The notes beneath the pieces were generated by a model. It had not been told where the DNA came from, did not search any database, and saw nothing but the letters and a program-made list of their open reading frames with translations. This document shows positions 6,754-14,334 of a DNA stretch of 16,750 bases, one piece after another; the first letter of the stretch is position 1; every line of letters starts with the position of its first letter. The translations under genes and the position numbers were made by a program. This DNA comes from Bacteroidaceae bacterium (GTDB lineage: Bacteria > Bacteroidota > Bacteroidia > Bacteroidales > Bacteroidaceae): the NCBI GenBank assembly GCA_900752815.1, contig CAADWS010000159.1, forward strand, positions 1 to 16,750. Reading direction: 5' to 3'.

Positions 6754-7386
6754 TCATTTTAACCGGTCGCTTTGTCTGTCGGGGCGCGGCAGGCTGTCGT
6801 CAAGGTAGCCGCGGGCTGCCTGTTTCATGGCTTCGGGCACAGGGCCGATGGATTCAAGGAAGTGCGGCATTTCGCGCTGGTAGACGTCGGCCATGCGCTG
6901 GCGGATGCCATAGAGGGTGCTGGCACGGAGATTGGCCAGGCGGTCGCACATCTTGAGGAAAGGGGCGAAGCGCGTTTCGCGGATGCCCGCATAATAGTGT
7001 GCATTGGCCCGTTCTTCGCGTGTGCGTCCCTTTTCGTTGGTGAGCGCATAGACGGCTTCGGCGGCTTCTTCCACGTGGATGGAACAGCCTTGGGCGTTGA
7101 GTCCTTCCAGCCGGCGTTTGAGGTCGTTGTAGCTGAGGCGTGCGTCTTCCAGACTGTCGTGGAAGTAGGCGGCCGCGTAGACGGTTTGCAGTTCGTCGGG
7201 AGCGATGTCGGCCAGGTGGCCGAAGCGCGTGACGTGGGCCGCGGTGAGGCGCAGGTGAAACTCGTAGGGCAGATAGCCGCCATAGGTCTGCGCTACGCTT
7301 CGGTGCAGTTCGGCCGCACTTTGTGCGATGCGCTCAATCTCGGTTTCCTGTTCGAAGTAGGCGTTGAGAAATGTGTTCTGTTCCAT
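6754..7386 (-). CDS. HD-domain protein, RelA/SpoT-hydrolase (MESH1)-like
   Basis: A 210-aa soluble, helical protein. Metal and catalytic residues of an HD phosphohydrolase are visible: candidate first His at 44 or 51 (RLTAAHVTRF), FHDSLED at 75-81 (the HDxxED box) and KMCDRLANLR at 145-154. The HDxxED plus xDRLxNLR pattern is that of the (p)ppGpp hydrolase domain of RelA/SpoT and of the stand-alone hydrolase MESH1. No synthetase, TGS or ACT domain follows. Relatives with this HD layout also include uncharacterised nucleotide hydrolases, so ppGpp as substrate is inference. The gene lies 93 nt after the FAD protein and a weak terminator follows it. Confidence 0.8.
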   Translation of the reverse strand: MEQNTFLNAYFEQETEIERIAQSAAELHRSVAQTYGGYLPYEFHLRLTAAHVTRFGHLADIAPDELQTVYAAAYFHDSLEDARLSYNDLKRRLEGLNAQGCSIHVEEAAEAVYALTNEKGRTREERANAHYYAGIRETRFAPFLKMCDRLANLRASTLYGIRQRMADVYQREMPHFLESIGPVPEAMKQAARGYLDDSLPRPDRQSDRLK

Positions 7387-7445
7387 AAGGCTTGTGGAAA
7401 AGTTGTAGGGGAAGGTGAAGGGGAAACATGTACTGGAGGGAGGCA

Positions 7446-7469
7446 GCCGGCAAAGCGGGAGTTGCCGGC
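7446..7469. other. 8-bp GC hairpin between the FAD and HD genes
   Basis: GCCGGCAA (7446-7453) and TTGCCGGC (7462-7469) are perfect complements with an 8-nt loop, 10 nt after the stop of the FAD gene. On the - strand no T-run follows, so it is more likely an mRNA 3' stabiliser or a leaky terminator than a full terminator. Confidence 0.4.
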
Positions 7470-7479
7470 ACGCGGGATT

Positions 7480-9108
7480 TCAACCCAGCCCCAGTTGTGC
7501 GGCAACGGCTTCGGCACAGCGTTCGCCGTCGATGGCGGCCGAGACGATGCCGCCGGCATATCCGGCTCCTTCGCCGCAGGGATAGAGTCCTTCCGTCTGC
7601 AGATGTTGCAGCGTTTCGCCGTTGCGGACGATGCGCACCGGGGCCGACGTACGGGTTTCGGCGGCAATGACGGTGGCTTCGTTGGTGAGAAAACCGTGGC
7701 TCTTGCGGCCAAACTGGTTGAAACCGTCGATGAGACGGTCGGTTATGAAGCGCGGCATCCAGAAGTGGAGGGGCGAACTGATGATTCCGGGCGAATAGCT
7801 TGAGGAGGGCAGGTCATAGCTCAGCCGGCGGTTGACGAAGTCGGCCATGCGCTGGGCCGGCGCTGTCTGGCGGAACTGTCCCTGTATCCAGCAGGCGCGT
7901 TCCACGGCTTCCTGGAGGAACATCACGCGGAGCGGATGCCCTTCGGCCAGGCAGTCCTCGTGGCTGGTGGCAAAGGCTTCGTCGTTCATGGCTTCCTGCA
8001 GGTAGGGCCGCAGGCTGCCGTCGACATCCTCGGGCCGTGTTTCGACCACCATGCCCGAGTTGCTCCAGGCGGAGTTGCGGTTGCTGGGACTCATGCCGTT
8101 GACCACGATTTGCCCCGGGCCGCTGGCGGCCGGCACCACAATGCCGCCGGGACACATGCAGAAGCTGTAGACTCCGCGTCCGTCCGATTGGGTCACGTAG
8201 CTGTATTCCGCTGCCGGGAGATACTTGCCCCGGCCGTTGCGGTTATGATACTGTATGCTGTCGATGAGCGTGGCGGGATGCTCCAGCCGCACGCCGATGG
8301 CTATGCCCTTGGCTTCGACGGCAATGCCGGCGCGGTGGAGGTAGCGGTAGACGTCGCGGGCGGAGTGGCCGGTAGCCAGAATGACGGGACCCGTGTATTC
8401 GCGTCCGTTGGCCGTGCGTACGCCGACGGTGCGGCCGTCGCGCAGCAGCAGTTCCTCCACGCGCGTCTCGAAATGCACTTCACCGCCCGACTGGATAATC
8501 TGGTTGCGCATGGCTTCGATGATGCGGGGCAGGCGGTCGGTACCGATGTGCGGATGGGCGTCGCAGAGAATATCGGTCGAGGCACCGTGCTGGCAGAAGA
8601 TGCGCAGTATTTTTTCCACATTCCCCCGTTTCTTCGAGCGGGTGTAGAGTTTGCCGTCGGAATAGGCGCCGGCGCCTCCCTCACCGAACGAGTAGTTGCT
8701 TTCGGGGTCCACCTTGTGTTCCCGCGAAATGCGGGCAATGTCCTTGCGGCGTGCATGCACGTCCTTGCCGCGCTCGAGAACGATGGGGCGCACGCCGAGC
8801 TCGATGAGCCGCAGGGCCGCGAAAAGTCCGCCCGGCCCGGCTCCCACGACAACGGCCTGCGGGCCGCGGCTCACGTCGGGATAGTCGATGCGTTCGTAGG
8901 CCAGTTCGGGAGCGTCTTCGTTGATGTAGACATCCAGGCTGAGGTTGACGTAGACGGTGCGCTGGCGGGCGTCGATGCTGCGCTTGCGGAGGCGCAGGTG
9001 GCGCAGGGTGCGGGCGTCGCAGCCCAGTTCGCGGGCCACGTAGAGGCGGAGCCGCTCGGGCTGGTAGGCAATGTCGGGCGTTACCCGCAGGTTGATTTCT
9101 TTCAGCAT
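7480..9108 (-). CDS. FAD-dependent oxidoreductase, COG2509 type
   Basis: A 542-aa flavoprotein. An N-terminal domain of about 80 residues (INLRVTPDIAYQPERL onward) precedes the Rossmann dinucleotide site VVVGAGPGGLFAALRL (86-101). Other blocks are SFGEGGAGAYSDGKLYTR, GTDRLPRIIEAMRNQI, VILATGHSARDVYRYL and a C-terminal FAD-closing LYPCGEGAGYAGGI followed by SAAIDGERCAEAVA. This matches the broadly distributed 'uncharacterised FAD-dependent dehydrogenase' family whose reaction is not established. It seems cytoplasmic, with no signal or membrane segments. ATG at 9108 is 69 nt after the radA stop, so the two are probably co-transcribed. Confidence 0.9.
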   Translation of the reverse strand: MLKEINLRVTPDIAYQPERLRLYVARELGCDARTLRHLRLRKRSIDARQRTVYVNLSLDVYINEDAPELAYERIDYPDVSRGPQAVVVGAGPGGLFAALRLIELGVRPIVLERGKDVHARRKDIARISREHKVDPESNYSFGEGGAGAYSDGKLYTRSKKRGNVEKILRIFCQHGASTDILCDAHPHIGTDRLPRIIEAMRNQIIQSGGEVHFETRVEELLLRDGRTVGVRTANGREYTGPVILATGHSARDVYRYLHRAGIAVEAKGIAIGVRLEHPATLIDSIQYHNRNGRGKYLPAAEYSYVTQSDGRGVYSFCMCPGGIVVPAASGPGQIVVNGMSPSNRNSAWSNSGMVVETRPEDVDGSLRPYLQEAMNDEAFATSHEDCLAEGHPLRVMFLQEAVERACWIQGQFRQTAPAQRMADFVNRRLSYDLPSSSYSPGIISSPLHFWMPRFITDRLIDGFNQFGRKSHGFLTNEATVIAAETRTSAPVRIVRNGETLQHLQTEGLYPCGEGAGYAGGIVSAAIDGERCAEAVAAQLGLG

Positions 9109-9177
9109 AGGTCAGGGGTATCTGTTAAAGAGGAGAAAGGGAAATGGGGTTCACTCGTGAAAAAGCGGGGGCAGACG

Positions 9178-10569
9178 TCAGCCGAATAGTTCGCGCAGTG
9201 CCTGCTCCACACGGGCAACGGGCACCAATTCTATCTGGTACTGCTTCGGGTCGATGCCTTTCAGGTTGGCTTCGGGGAGGAGTATGCGGGCAAAGCCCAG
9301 CTTCTGTGCTTCGGAAATGCGCTGGGCAATGCGGGTGACGGGGCGTATTTCGCCGCTGAGGCCCACTTCGCCGGCCATGCAGACATTCTGCTCAATGGCC
9401 GTGTCGACGTTACTGGAGAGGACGGCCGCTATGACGGAGAGGTCGATGGCGGGGTCGGTCACGCGGATGCCTCCGGCAATGTTGAGGAACACATCCTTTT
9501 GCGCGAGTTTGAAACCGACGCGCTTTTCGAGTACGGCGAGCAGCATGTTGAGGCGCCGGAGGTCGAATCCGGTGGCCGAACGCTGGGGGGTGCCGTAGGC
9601 CGCTGTCGAGACGAGCGCCTGCGTTTCGATGAGAAAGGTGCGTACGCCCTCGGTGGCGGCGGCGATGGCCACTCCGCTCAGCGGTTCGCTGTGTTGTGTG
9701 AGCAGCAGTTCGGAGGGGTTGTCGACGGGGCGCAGACCGTTGGCACGCATTTCGTAGATGCCGAGTTCGGACGTGGAACCAAAGCGGTTTTTGATGCTGC
9801 GCAGGATGCGGTAGAAGTAGTGGCGGTCGCCTTCAAACTGGAGCACGGTGTCGACGATGTGTTCCAGCACCTTGGGGCCGGCGATGCTGCCTTCCTTCGT
9901 GATGTGGCCGATGAGGATGACCGGCACGTTGCTGTCCTTGGCATATTTGAGCAACGTGGCGGCGCATTCGCGGATTTGCGTGATGGAGCCCGGTGCGGAA
10001 TCGATGTTTTCGAGCGAAAGTGTCTGGATGGAGTCGATGATGAGCAGTTCGGGCCGGATGTTCCTGATGTGTGTGAAGATGTTTTCCAACTGGGTTTCGC
10101 ACAGCAGCAGGCAGTCGGCGGCGGGTGCCGGCGTTTCCGCCAGGCGGTCGGCCCGCAACTTGATTTGCCGCTCGCTTTCCTCACCGCTGACATAGAGCAC
10201 ACGGCGGTCGGTCTGTTTCAGAACGGTTTGCAGCAGCAGGGTGGACTTGCCGATACCCGGTTCACCACCCAGCAGTATGAGGGAGCCGGGCACCATGCCG
10301 CCACCCAGCACGCGGTTGAGTTCGGGGTCGTGCAGGTCGTAGCGCTGTTCCTCGTCGGCTGCCACTTCGCGCAGCAGGACGGGCACCGGGGCCGATGCGC
10401 CGGAACCTCCGGCTGCAGCAAGCGGACGCCGTTCGGCCGGGGCGGCTACTCGCACGTGCATTTCCTTGAAGGTGTTCCATTGGTTGCACGAGGGGCAGCG
10501 TCCCATCCATTTGGTGGCTTCCTGGCCACAATTACTGCACACGTAAACGGTTTTTTCTTTGGCTGCCAT
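9178..10569 (-). CDS. radA: DNA repair protein RadA
   Basis: A 463-aa protein, typical for RadA/Sms. Domains in order: a C4 zinc finger (Cys11, Cys14, Cys25, Cys28; CSNC and CPSC), a RecA-like ATPase with Walker A GEPGIGKST (102-110) and Walker B LLIIDS (175-180), the RadA-specific KNRFG motif (260-264), and a C-terminal Lon-protease-like domain from about residue 290 without protease function. RadA is a DnaB-like helicase that drives branch migration and unwinding at recombination intermediates. A linker rich in Ala, Gly and Pro (residues 42-64) separates zinc finger and ATPase. Start ATG 10569; the upstream 409 nt hold a tandem repeat but no consensus promoter. Confidence 0.98.
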   Translation of the reverse strand: MAAKEKTVYVCSNCGQEATKWMGRCPSCNQWNTFKEMHVRVAAPAERRPLAAAGGSGASAPVPVLLREVAADEEQRYDLHDPELNRVLGGGMVPGSLILLGGEPGIGKSTLLLQTVLKQTDRRVLYVSGEESERQIKLRADRLAETPAPAADCLLLCETQLENIFTHIRNIRPELLIIDSIQTLSLENIDSAPGSITQIRECAATLLKYAKDSNVPVILIGHITKEGSIAGPKVLEHIVDTVLQFEGDRHYFYRILRSIKNRFGSTSELGIYEMRANGLRPVDNPSELLLTQHSEPLSGVAIAAATEGVRTFLIETQALVSTAAYGTPQRSATGFDLRRLNMLLAVLEKRVGFKLAQKDVFLNIAGGIRVTDPAIDLSVIAAVLSSNVDTAIEQNVCMAGEVGLSGEIRPVTRIAQRISEAQKLGFARILLPEANLKGIDPKQYQIELVPVARVEQALRELFG

Positions 10570-10743
10570 GTTCTGGGTCTTGTTAAGGGTTGGGGAGGGG
10601 GAGCGGCGTGTCGGGGATGAGGCCGCCGGCTGGTAAACGGTTGGGCGCTGGTGGCTGCCGGGCTTTGCCGCGCTGCAAGTGGAGAGCGGAGGAAACGTGC
10701 TGTCTGTGTGTGCGTTTCCTTTTCGTCAGCGCGGGGAAAAACG

Positions 10744-10827
10744 GTCAGTACTTTCGGATTTTCTGTCAGTACTTTCGAAAAATCTGTCAGTACTTTCGAA
10801 AAAACACTTAGTACTTTTGATTTTCCT
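10744..10827. repeat. Four-copy 21-bp tandem repeat
   Basis: Units start at 10744, 10765, 10786 and 10807, an exact 21-nt period. The first three begin GTCAGTACTTTCG and the fourth is degenerate (CTTAGTACTTTTG). Each holds the palindrome AGTACT, and units 2 and 3 also hold TTTCGAAA. The second halves vary between GATTTTCT-like and AAAAATCT-like sequence. The period is seven codons and also two turns of B-DNA. The array lies 175-258 nt upstream of the radA start. Confidence 0.9.
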
Positions 10828-10854
10828 GCCGGCGGCTTGGGAATTCTCATGCCA

Positions 10855-10891
10855 TTTCCGGCCGCTTGCGGCAATTGCGCCGGGCCGGAAA
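10855..10891. repeat. 9-bp GC-rich inverted repeat
   Basis: TTTCCGGCC (10855-10863) and GGCCGGAAA (10883-10891) are perfect complements around a 19-nt loop that itself contains GCCGC/GCGGC-type pairing. No T-run follows on either strand. It could be an mRNA structure after the MerR gene, which ends 88 nt away. Confidence 0.45.
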
Positions 10892-10978
10892 GTGAAAGGG
10901 GAATTGCTGTTGCCGGACGGAAACGGTCCGGACGTGCGCCCCCTGCGACGGCTGGGGCGGAGGAAGGTAGGGGCGAGA

Positions 10979-11326
10979 CTATTCCAGTCCGCCCAGTTCC
11001 TTCTTGATGTTTGCCAGTTCGGCGCGGATGGCACGCAGCCGGTCGATGACCTCGATGGTCTGCATCGTGCCTTCCTTGTTCTTCCGGAGTACTTCGCGTG
11101 CCGCCGATATTTTCAGTCCGCGCACCTTTACCAGATTGTAGATGGTGCGGATTTTCTCGATGTCATCCTTGGTATACTGCCGGATGTTCCTGCCGCCTTT
11201 CTTGGGCGAGATTTGCGGAAACTCCTTCTCCCAGAAGCGCAGCAGCGTTTCGTTGACGTCGAACATCTGGGCCACTTCGCTGATGGAATAGTATAACTTC
11301 AGGTCTTTGTCGGTTTTTAGCGCCAT
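10979..11326 (-). CDS. MerR family transcriptional regulator
   Basis: A 115-aa protein. The MerR winged helix-turn-helix occupies residues 12-80: YYSISEVAQMFDVNETLLRF, WEKEFPQI, GGRNIRQYTKDDIEKI and VKVRGLKISAAREVL. A short helical tail (EVIDRLRAIRAELANIKKEL) would form the antiparallel coiled coil of the dimer. No cysteine effector site or ligand domain follows the coil, so this is the short MerR type common in Bacteroidetes, with no predictable signal. It begins 72 nt after the prfA stop on the same strand and probably shares its transcript. No operator is visible next to it, and its targets are unknown. Confidence 0.93.
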   Translation of the reverse strand: MALKTDKDLKLYYSISEVAQMFDVNETLLRFWEKEFPQISPKKGGRNIRQYTKDDIEKIRTIYNLVKVRGLKISAAREVLRKNKEGTMQTIEVIDRLRAIRAELANIKKELGGLE

Positions 11327-11398
11327 GTCGATTCAGCTTTGGAGTTGGAACGTAATGCCGGAGAACCGTCCGGACACGGCCGCGGACACGTGCCGCGG

Positions 11399-12511
11399 TT
11401 AGAGTTCGCTTTCCTTCAGGCGTTCTGCATTCTCGGCCACGATGAGGTGGTCGATGCAATCCTGAATGTCGCCGTCCATGAATGCGGCCAGATTGTAGAT
11501 GGTGTAGTTGATGCGATGGTCGGTTATGCGCCCTTGCGGATAGTTGTAGGTGCGGATTTTGGCCGAGCGGTCGCCGGTGGATACCAGCGTCTTGCGTCGG
11601 CTGGCAATGTCGTCTACATATTTCTGGTGCTCCTTGTCGTAGATGAAGGTACGGAGGCGGGCCAGGGCACGCTCCTTGTTCTTGGGCTGGTCGCGGGTTT
11701 CGGTACACTCGATGAGGATTTCCTCTACCACCCCGGTGATGGGATTTTTCCAGTTGTAGCGCAGGCGCACGCCCGACTCCACTTTGTTCACGTTCTGGCC
11801 GCCGGCTCCCGAGGAGCGGAAGGTGTCCCATTTGATTTCGCCTTCGTTGATGACCACGTCGAAGGCTTCGGCTTCCGGCAGTACGGCTACCGTGGCGGCC
11901 GAGGTGTGCACGCGGCCCTGGGTCTCTGTGGCAGGCACGCGCTGCACGCGGTGTACTCCGCTTTCATACTTGAGGGTACCGTAAACGTCGTTGCCGGTGA
12001 CGGAGCATACGATTTCCTTGAAGCCGCCGGCTGCGCCTTCGCTGGCACTCGACACTTCCAGTTTCCAGCCTTTGGCCTCGCAATATTTGGTGTACATGCG
12101 GAAAAGGTCGCCGGCAAAGATGGCGGCTTCGTCACCGCCCGTGCCGCCGCGGATTTCGAGTATGGCGTTCTTGGCGTCCTCTGGATCCTTGGGCACCAGC
12201 ATCAGTTTGATGGACTCCTCCAACTGCGGGATGCGCTCCTCGCAGAGGGCCACCTCTTCGCGGGCCATTTCCTTCATTTCGGGGTCACTCTCGTTGAGCA
12301 GGATGTTCTTGCTTTCTTCCAGATTGCCCAAAAGGTTGGCATATTCTTTGCGCGCCTGCATCAGGCCTTCCAGGTCCTTGTATTCCTTGGTTAGTCGGAC
12401 ATAGCGTTGCTGGTCGGCAATGACATTGGGGTCGGTAATCAGCGTGGCAACTTCCTCGAAGCGCGACTGCAGGCCTTCGAGTTTCTCCAGTAGTGTGTTG
12501 TTTCCGGTCAT
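11399..12511 (-). CDS. prfA: Peptide chain release factor 1
   Basis: A 370-aa class I release factor that reads UAA and UAG stop codons in the ribosomal A site and triggers peptide release. The codon-recognition tripeptide is PAT (193-195, VPATETQGRVHTSA), the RF1 PxT form rather than the RF2 SPF. The catalytic GGQ is at 237-239 within RSSGAGGQNVNKVESG; most bacteria have His after GGQ, here it is Asn. A short extension RYNWKNPITGVVEEI follows, where E. coli RF1 is shorter; I believe this is usual in Bacteroidetes. The N-terminal region to about residue 110 is helical domain 1. A hairpin lies 26 nt before the ATG. Confidence 0.97.
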   Translation of the reverse strand: MTGNNTLLEKLEGLQSRFEEVATLITDPNVIADQQRYVRLTKEYKDLEGLMQARKEYANLLGNLEESKNILLNESDPEMKEMAREEVALCEERIPQLEESIKLMLVPKDPEDAKNAILEIRGGTGGDEAAIFAGDLFRMYTKYCEAKGWKLEVSSASEGAAGGFKEIVCSVTGNDVYGTLKYESGVHRVQRVPATETQGRVHTSAATVAVLPEAEAFDVVINEGEIKWDTFRSSGAGGQNVNKVESGVRLRYNWKNPITGVVEEILIECTETRDQPKNKERALARLRTFIYDKEHQKYVDDIASRRKTLVSTGDRSAKIRTYNYPQGRITDHRINYTIYNLAAFMDGDIQDCIDHLIVAENAERLKESEL

Positions 12512-12536
12512 GGTCGTTTTCTTGCTTTGACTTTAG

Positions 12537-12554
12537 GCAGCCGGTTGTGGCTGC
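12537..12554 (-). other. Small hairpin in the prfA leader
   Basis: GCAGCC (12537-12542) and GGCTGC (12549-12554) pair with a 6-nt loop, 25 nt upstream of the prfA ATG. No U-run follows on the - strand. The rest of the 258-nt gap (12512-12769) is GC-rich and shows no promoter box or gene. Confidence 0.35.
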
Positions 12555-12769
12555 TGGTTTCGCCTTTGGGGCGGTCGGGTCCGTTGGCGGAGCCTTACGG
12601 CGAAGTTGTGCTTCCGCCGTTGGCCGGCGTTTGCCTGCCTTTGTTCCGGAGGCAATCGGGGAAAGTATGAGGACAGCGGGCTGCTGCGGCTGTTCCGGCG
12701 GGTACAGCGTGCTTCTCGGGGTTACATGGCGGGAAGCCAGTGTCTTGCTGTCCGGTGAAATTGCTCACT

Positions 12770-12973
12770 CTATTTGCACAGCATCTTGGTCCATGCATAG
12801 GAACGGGCGATGATGTTGTAGGTAATAATGACCCATCCGATGGTTCCTAACGCAAAGGAGATGTTGTTGAGGCTGCTGTATGATTCGTGCAGGAGAATCC
12901 AGGAGCGATGCACCATATAGCAGGTAATCATGCAGCTGGCCAGGCAACAGAGAAAGTAGATTAACTTTTTCAT
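12770..12973 (-). CDS. Small two-helix membrane protein, unknown function
   Basis: The ATG at 12973 gives 67 aa beginning MKKLIYFLCCLASCMITCYM; the frame extends to an ATG at 13048, but those 25 residues (MHGSPLNPGTGN...) look like translated non-coding sequence. Two hydrophobic segments are seen: residues 4-20 and about 40-58 (ISFALGTIGWVIITYNIIA), joined by a loop with HRSWILLHESYSSLNN. The basic N-terminus and the Cys-rich first helix (four Cys in 20 residues) are notable. It is not a lipoprotein by the usual lipobox. I do not recognise the family. It lies between purM and prfA on the same strand, 191 nt from purM. Coding status rests on length, start context and membrane-like composition. 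Confidence 0.6.
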   Translation of the reverse strand: MKKLIYFLCCLASCMITCYMVHRSWILLHESYSSLNNISFALGTIGWVIITYNIIARSYAWTKMLCK

Positions 12974-13012
12974 TGTGTAAAAGTTGGGATTGAAGGGAGG
13001 GGGGAATATCCG

Positions 13013-13080
13013 GTTTCCGGTGCCGGGATTAAGGGGGCTTCCGTGCATCGGACTGTCGGCGGCACCGCAGTTCCGGAAAC
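13013..13080. repeat. Overlapping inverted repeats with alternative pairing
   Basis: GTTTCCGG (13013-13020) pairs with CCGGAAAC (13073-13080), and CGGTGCCG (13018-13025) pairs with CGGCACCG (13060-13067). The two 8-bp pairings share bases 13018-13020, so they either compete there or combine with a bulge. The element sits in the 191-nt gap after purM, directly before the hairpin at 13088-13131. Confidence 0.5.
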
Positions 13081-13087
13081 TAAAGCT

Positions 13088-13131
13088 ACAGGAAATCCGA
13101 TACGCGAGCGTAAGGGATTTCCTGTGTTTTT
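13088..13131 (+). terminator. Hairpin terminator after purM, U-tract facing the + strand
   Basis: ACAGGAAATCC (13088-13098) and GGATTTCCTGT (13115-13125) form a perfect 11-bp stem; the loop adds TACG/CGTA pairing. On the + strand it is followed by G and five T. On the - strand, where purM ends 34 nt earlier, it is followed by AGCTTTAGTTT, a weak U-tract. It may act in both directions. It is odd that the better terminator signal points away from the direction of all nearby genes. Confidence 0.65.
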
Positions 13132-13164
13132 CAGCGTGCCGGAAGATGCCGGCAGGGCGCCCGG

Positions 13165-14334
13165 TTAATAATGAAATTCGCCGAATTCACTCTTGATGGT
13201 CAGCGAGCGCGGACCTTCTTCAATACGGCCTACGATGCGGGCGTCGATATTGAAGGATTGGGAAATCTGAATGACTTTTTCTGCGTGTTCCGGTGCGAGA
13301 TATACTTCCAGCCGGTGTCCCATGTTGAAGACCTTGTACATTTCGGCCCAGTCGGTACCGCTTTCCTCGGCAATGGCCTTGAAAAGAGGAGGAACGGGGA
13401 ACATGTTGTCCTTGATGACTTTGCAGTTTTCACCCACGAAGTGGAGCACCTTGGTCTGGGCGCCGCCCGTGCAGTGCACCATGCCGTGGATTTCGGGACG
13501 CAACTCGTCGAGCAGACGCTTAACCACGGGGGCGTAGGTCCGGGTGGGCGAAAGCACCAGCTTGCCTGCGTTGACCGGCGCACCTTCCACGGGGTCGGTC
13601 AGACGGTAGCTGCCGCTGTATACAAGTTCGTCGGGCACGGCCTTGTCATAACTTTCGGGATATTTTTCGGCCAGATATTTGGCAAAGACGTCGTGACGGG
13701 CCGAAGTGAGTCCGTTGGAACCCATTCCGCCGTTATATTCGGTCTCATAGGTGGCCTGTCCGCAGGAAGAGAGTCCCACGATGACGTCGCCCGGGCGGAT
13801 GTTGGCATTGTTGATGACGTCGCTGCGCTTCATGCGGCAGGTGACGGTGCTGTCCACGATGATGGTGCGCACCAGGTCGCCCACATCAGCGGTTTCGCCG
13901 CCGGTGGCGTAGATGCCGATGCCCATTTCGCGCATTTGCTGGAGCAGTTCGTCCGTTCCGTTGATAATGGCAGAGATGACTTCTCCGGGAATCAGCATTT
14001 TGTTGCGGCCGATGGTGGAGTTGACCAGTATGTTGTCAACGGCTCCCACGCAGAGCAGGTCGTCGGTATTCATAATCAGCGCATCCTGTGCGATGCCTTT
14101 CCAGACGCTCAGGTCGCCAGTCTCTTTCCAGTACATGTAGGCCAGGCTCGACTTGGTACCTGCGCCGTCGGCGTGCATGATGTTGCAATATTCAGGGTCG
14201 CCGCCGAGAATGTCGGGGATAATTTTGCAGAAGGCTTGCGGGAAGATGCCCTTGTCTATGTTCTTGATAGCGTTGTGCACATCTTCTTTCATGGCGCTGA
14301 CACCGCGCATCATGTATCTTTGCTTGCTGTCCAT
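13165..14334 (-). CDS. purM: Phosphoribosylformylglycinamidine cyclo-ligase (AIR synthetase)
   Basis: A 389-aa cytoplasmic enzyme that converts FGAM to 5-aminoimidazole ribonucleotide using ATP, the fifth step of purine synthesis. Seen: DGAGTKSSLAY (56-66, the DGxGTK motif of PurM/PurL-type ATPases), LIMNTDDLLCVGA (87-98), ATGGETADVGDLVRT (143-157), GDVIVGLSSCGQATYE and NGGMGSNGLTSARHD, IHGMVHCTGGAQTK and VFNMGHRLEVY. It is about 40 residues longer than E. coli PurM, as I recall is usual in Bacteroidetes. The ATG at 14334 (MDSKQRYMMRGVSA) fits the expected N-terminus. It starts 42 nt after LemA on the same strand and shows no promoter box of its own. Confidence 0.96.
   Translation of the reverse strand: MDSKQRYMMRGVSAMKEDVHNAIKNIDKGIFPQAFCKIIPDILGGDPEYCNIMHADGAGTKSSLAYMYWKETGDLSVWKGIAQDALIMNTDDLLCVGAVDNILVNSTIGRNKMLIPGEVISAIINGTDELLQQMREMGIGIYATGGETADVGDLVRTIIVDSTVTCRMKRSDVINNANIRPGDVIVGLSSCGQATYETEYNGGMGSNGLTSARHDVFAKYLAEKYPESYDKAVPDELVYSGSYRLTDPVEGAPVNAGKLVLSPTRTYAPVVKRLLDELRPEIHGMVHCTGGAQTKVLHFVGENCKVIKDNMFPVPPLFKAIAEESGTDWAEMYKVFNMGHRLEVYLAPEHAEKVIQISQSFNIDARIVGRIEEGPRSLTIKSEFGEFHY

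Larger units (their letters stand above)
10570..10978. other. 409-nt spacer between merR-type gene and radA
   Basis: No credible gene. Long open frames on both strands run through it, but their residues are composition-driven and include the heptad read of the 21-bp repeat. Contents: the tandem repeat at 10744-10827, a 9-bp inverted repeat at 10855-10891, and a small stem CCGGAC/GTCCGG near 10914-10932. I see no TAnnTTTG box in the - orientation, so radA is either read from upstream or uses a non-consensus promoter. Confidence 0.6.

Noticed and set aside
7936..9189. 417-codon + strand frame opposite the FAD protein
   Set aside because: An Ala/Val/Gly/His-rich antisense shadow produced by high-GC codon use; the - strand frame has clear FAD motifs.
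10744..10827. CRISPR array
   Set aside because: The units are 21 nt with no unique spacers of 30 nt or more between them and no cas genes are nearby; it is a plain tandem repeat.
10744..10827. Plasmid-type iteron origin
   Set aside because: No replication initiator gene is in the window and the context is chromosomal housekeeping; only the period is iteron-like.
10446..10874. 142-codon - strand frame with KVLTxFS repeats across the 21-bp array
   Set aside because: It overlaps the radA start in another frame, and its repeat residues come directly from the DNA tandem repeat; the rest is low-complexity.
12974..13048. Upstream ATG for the small membrane protein
   Set aside because: The 25 extra residues are non-hydrophobic and overlap the inverted-repeat region; the MKK start at 12973 is typical.
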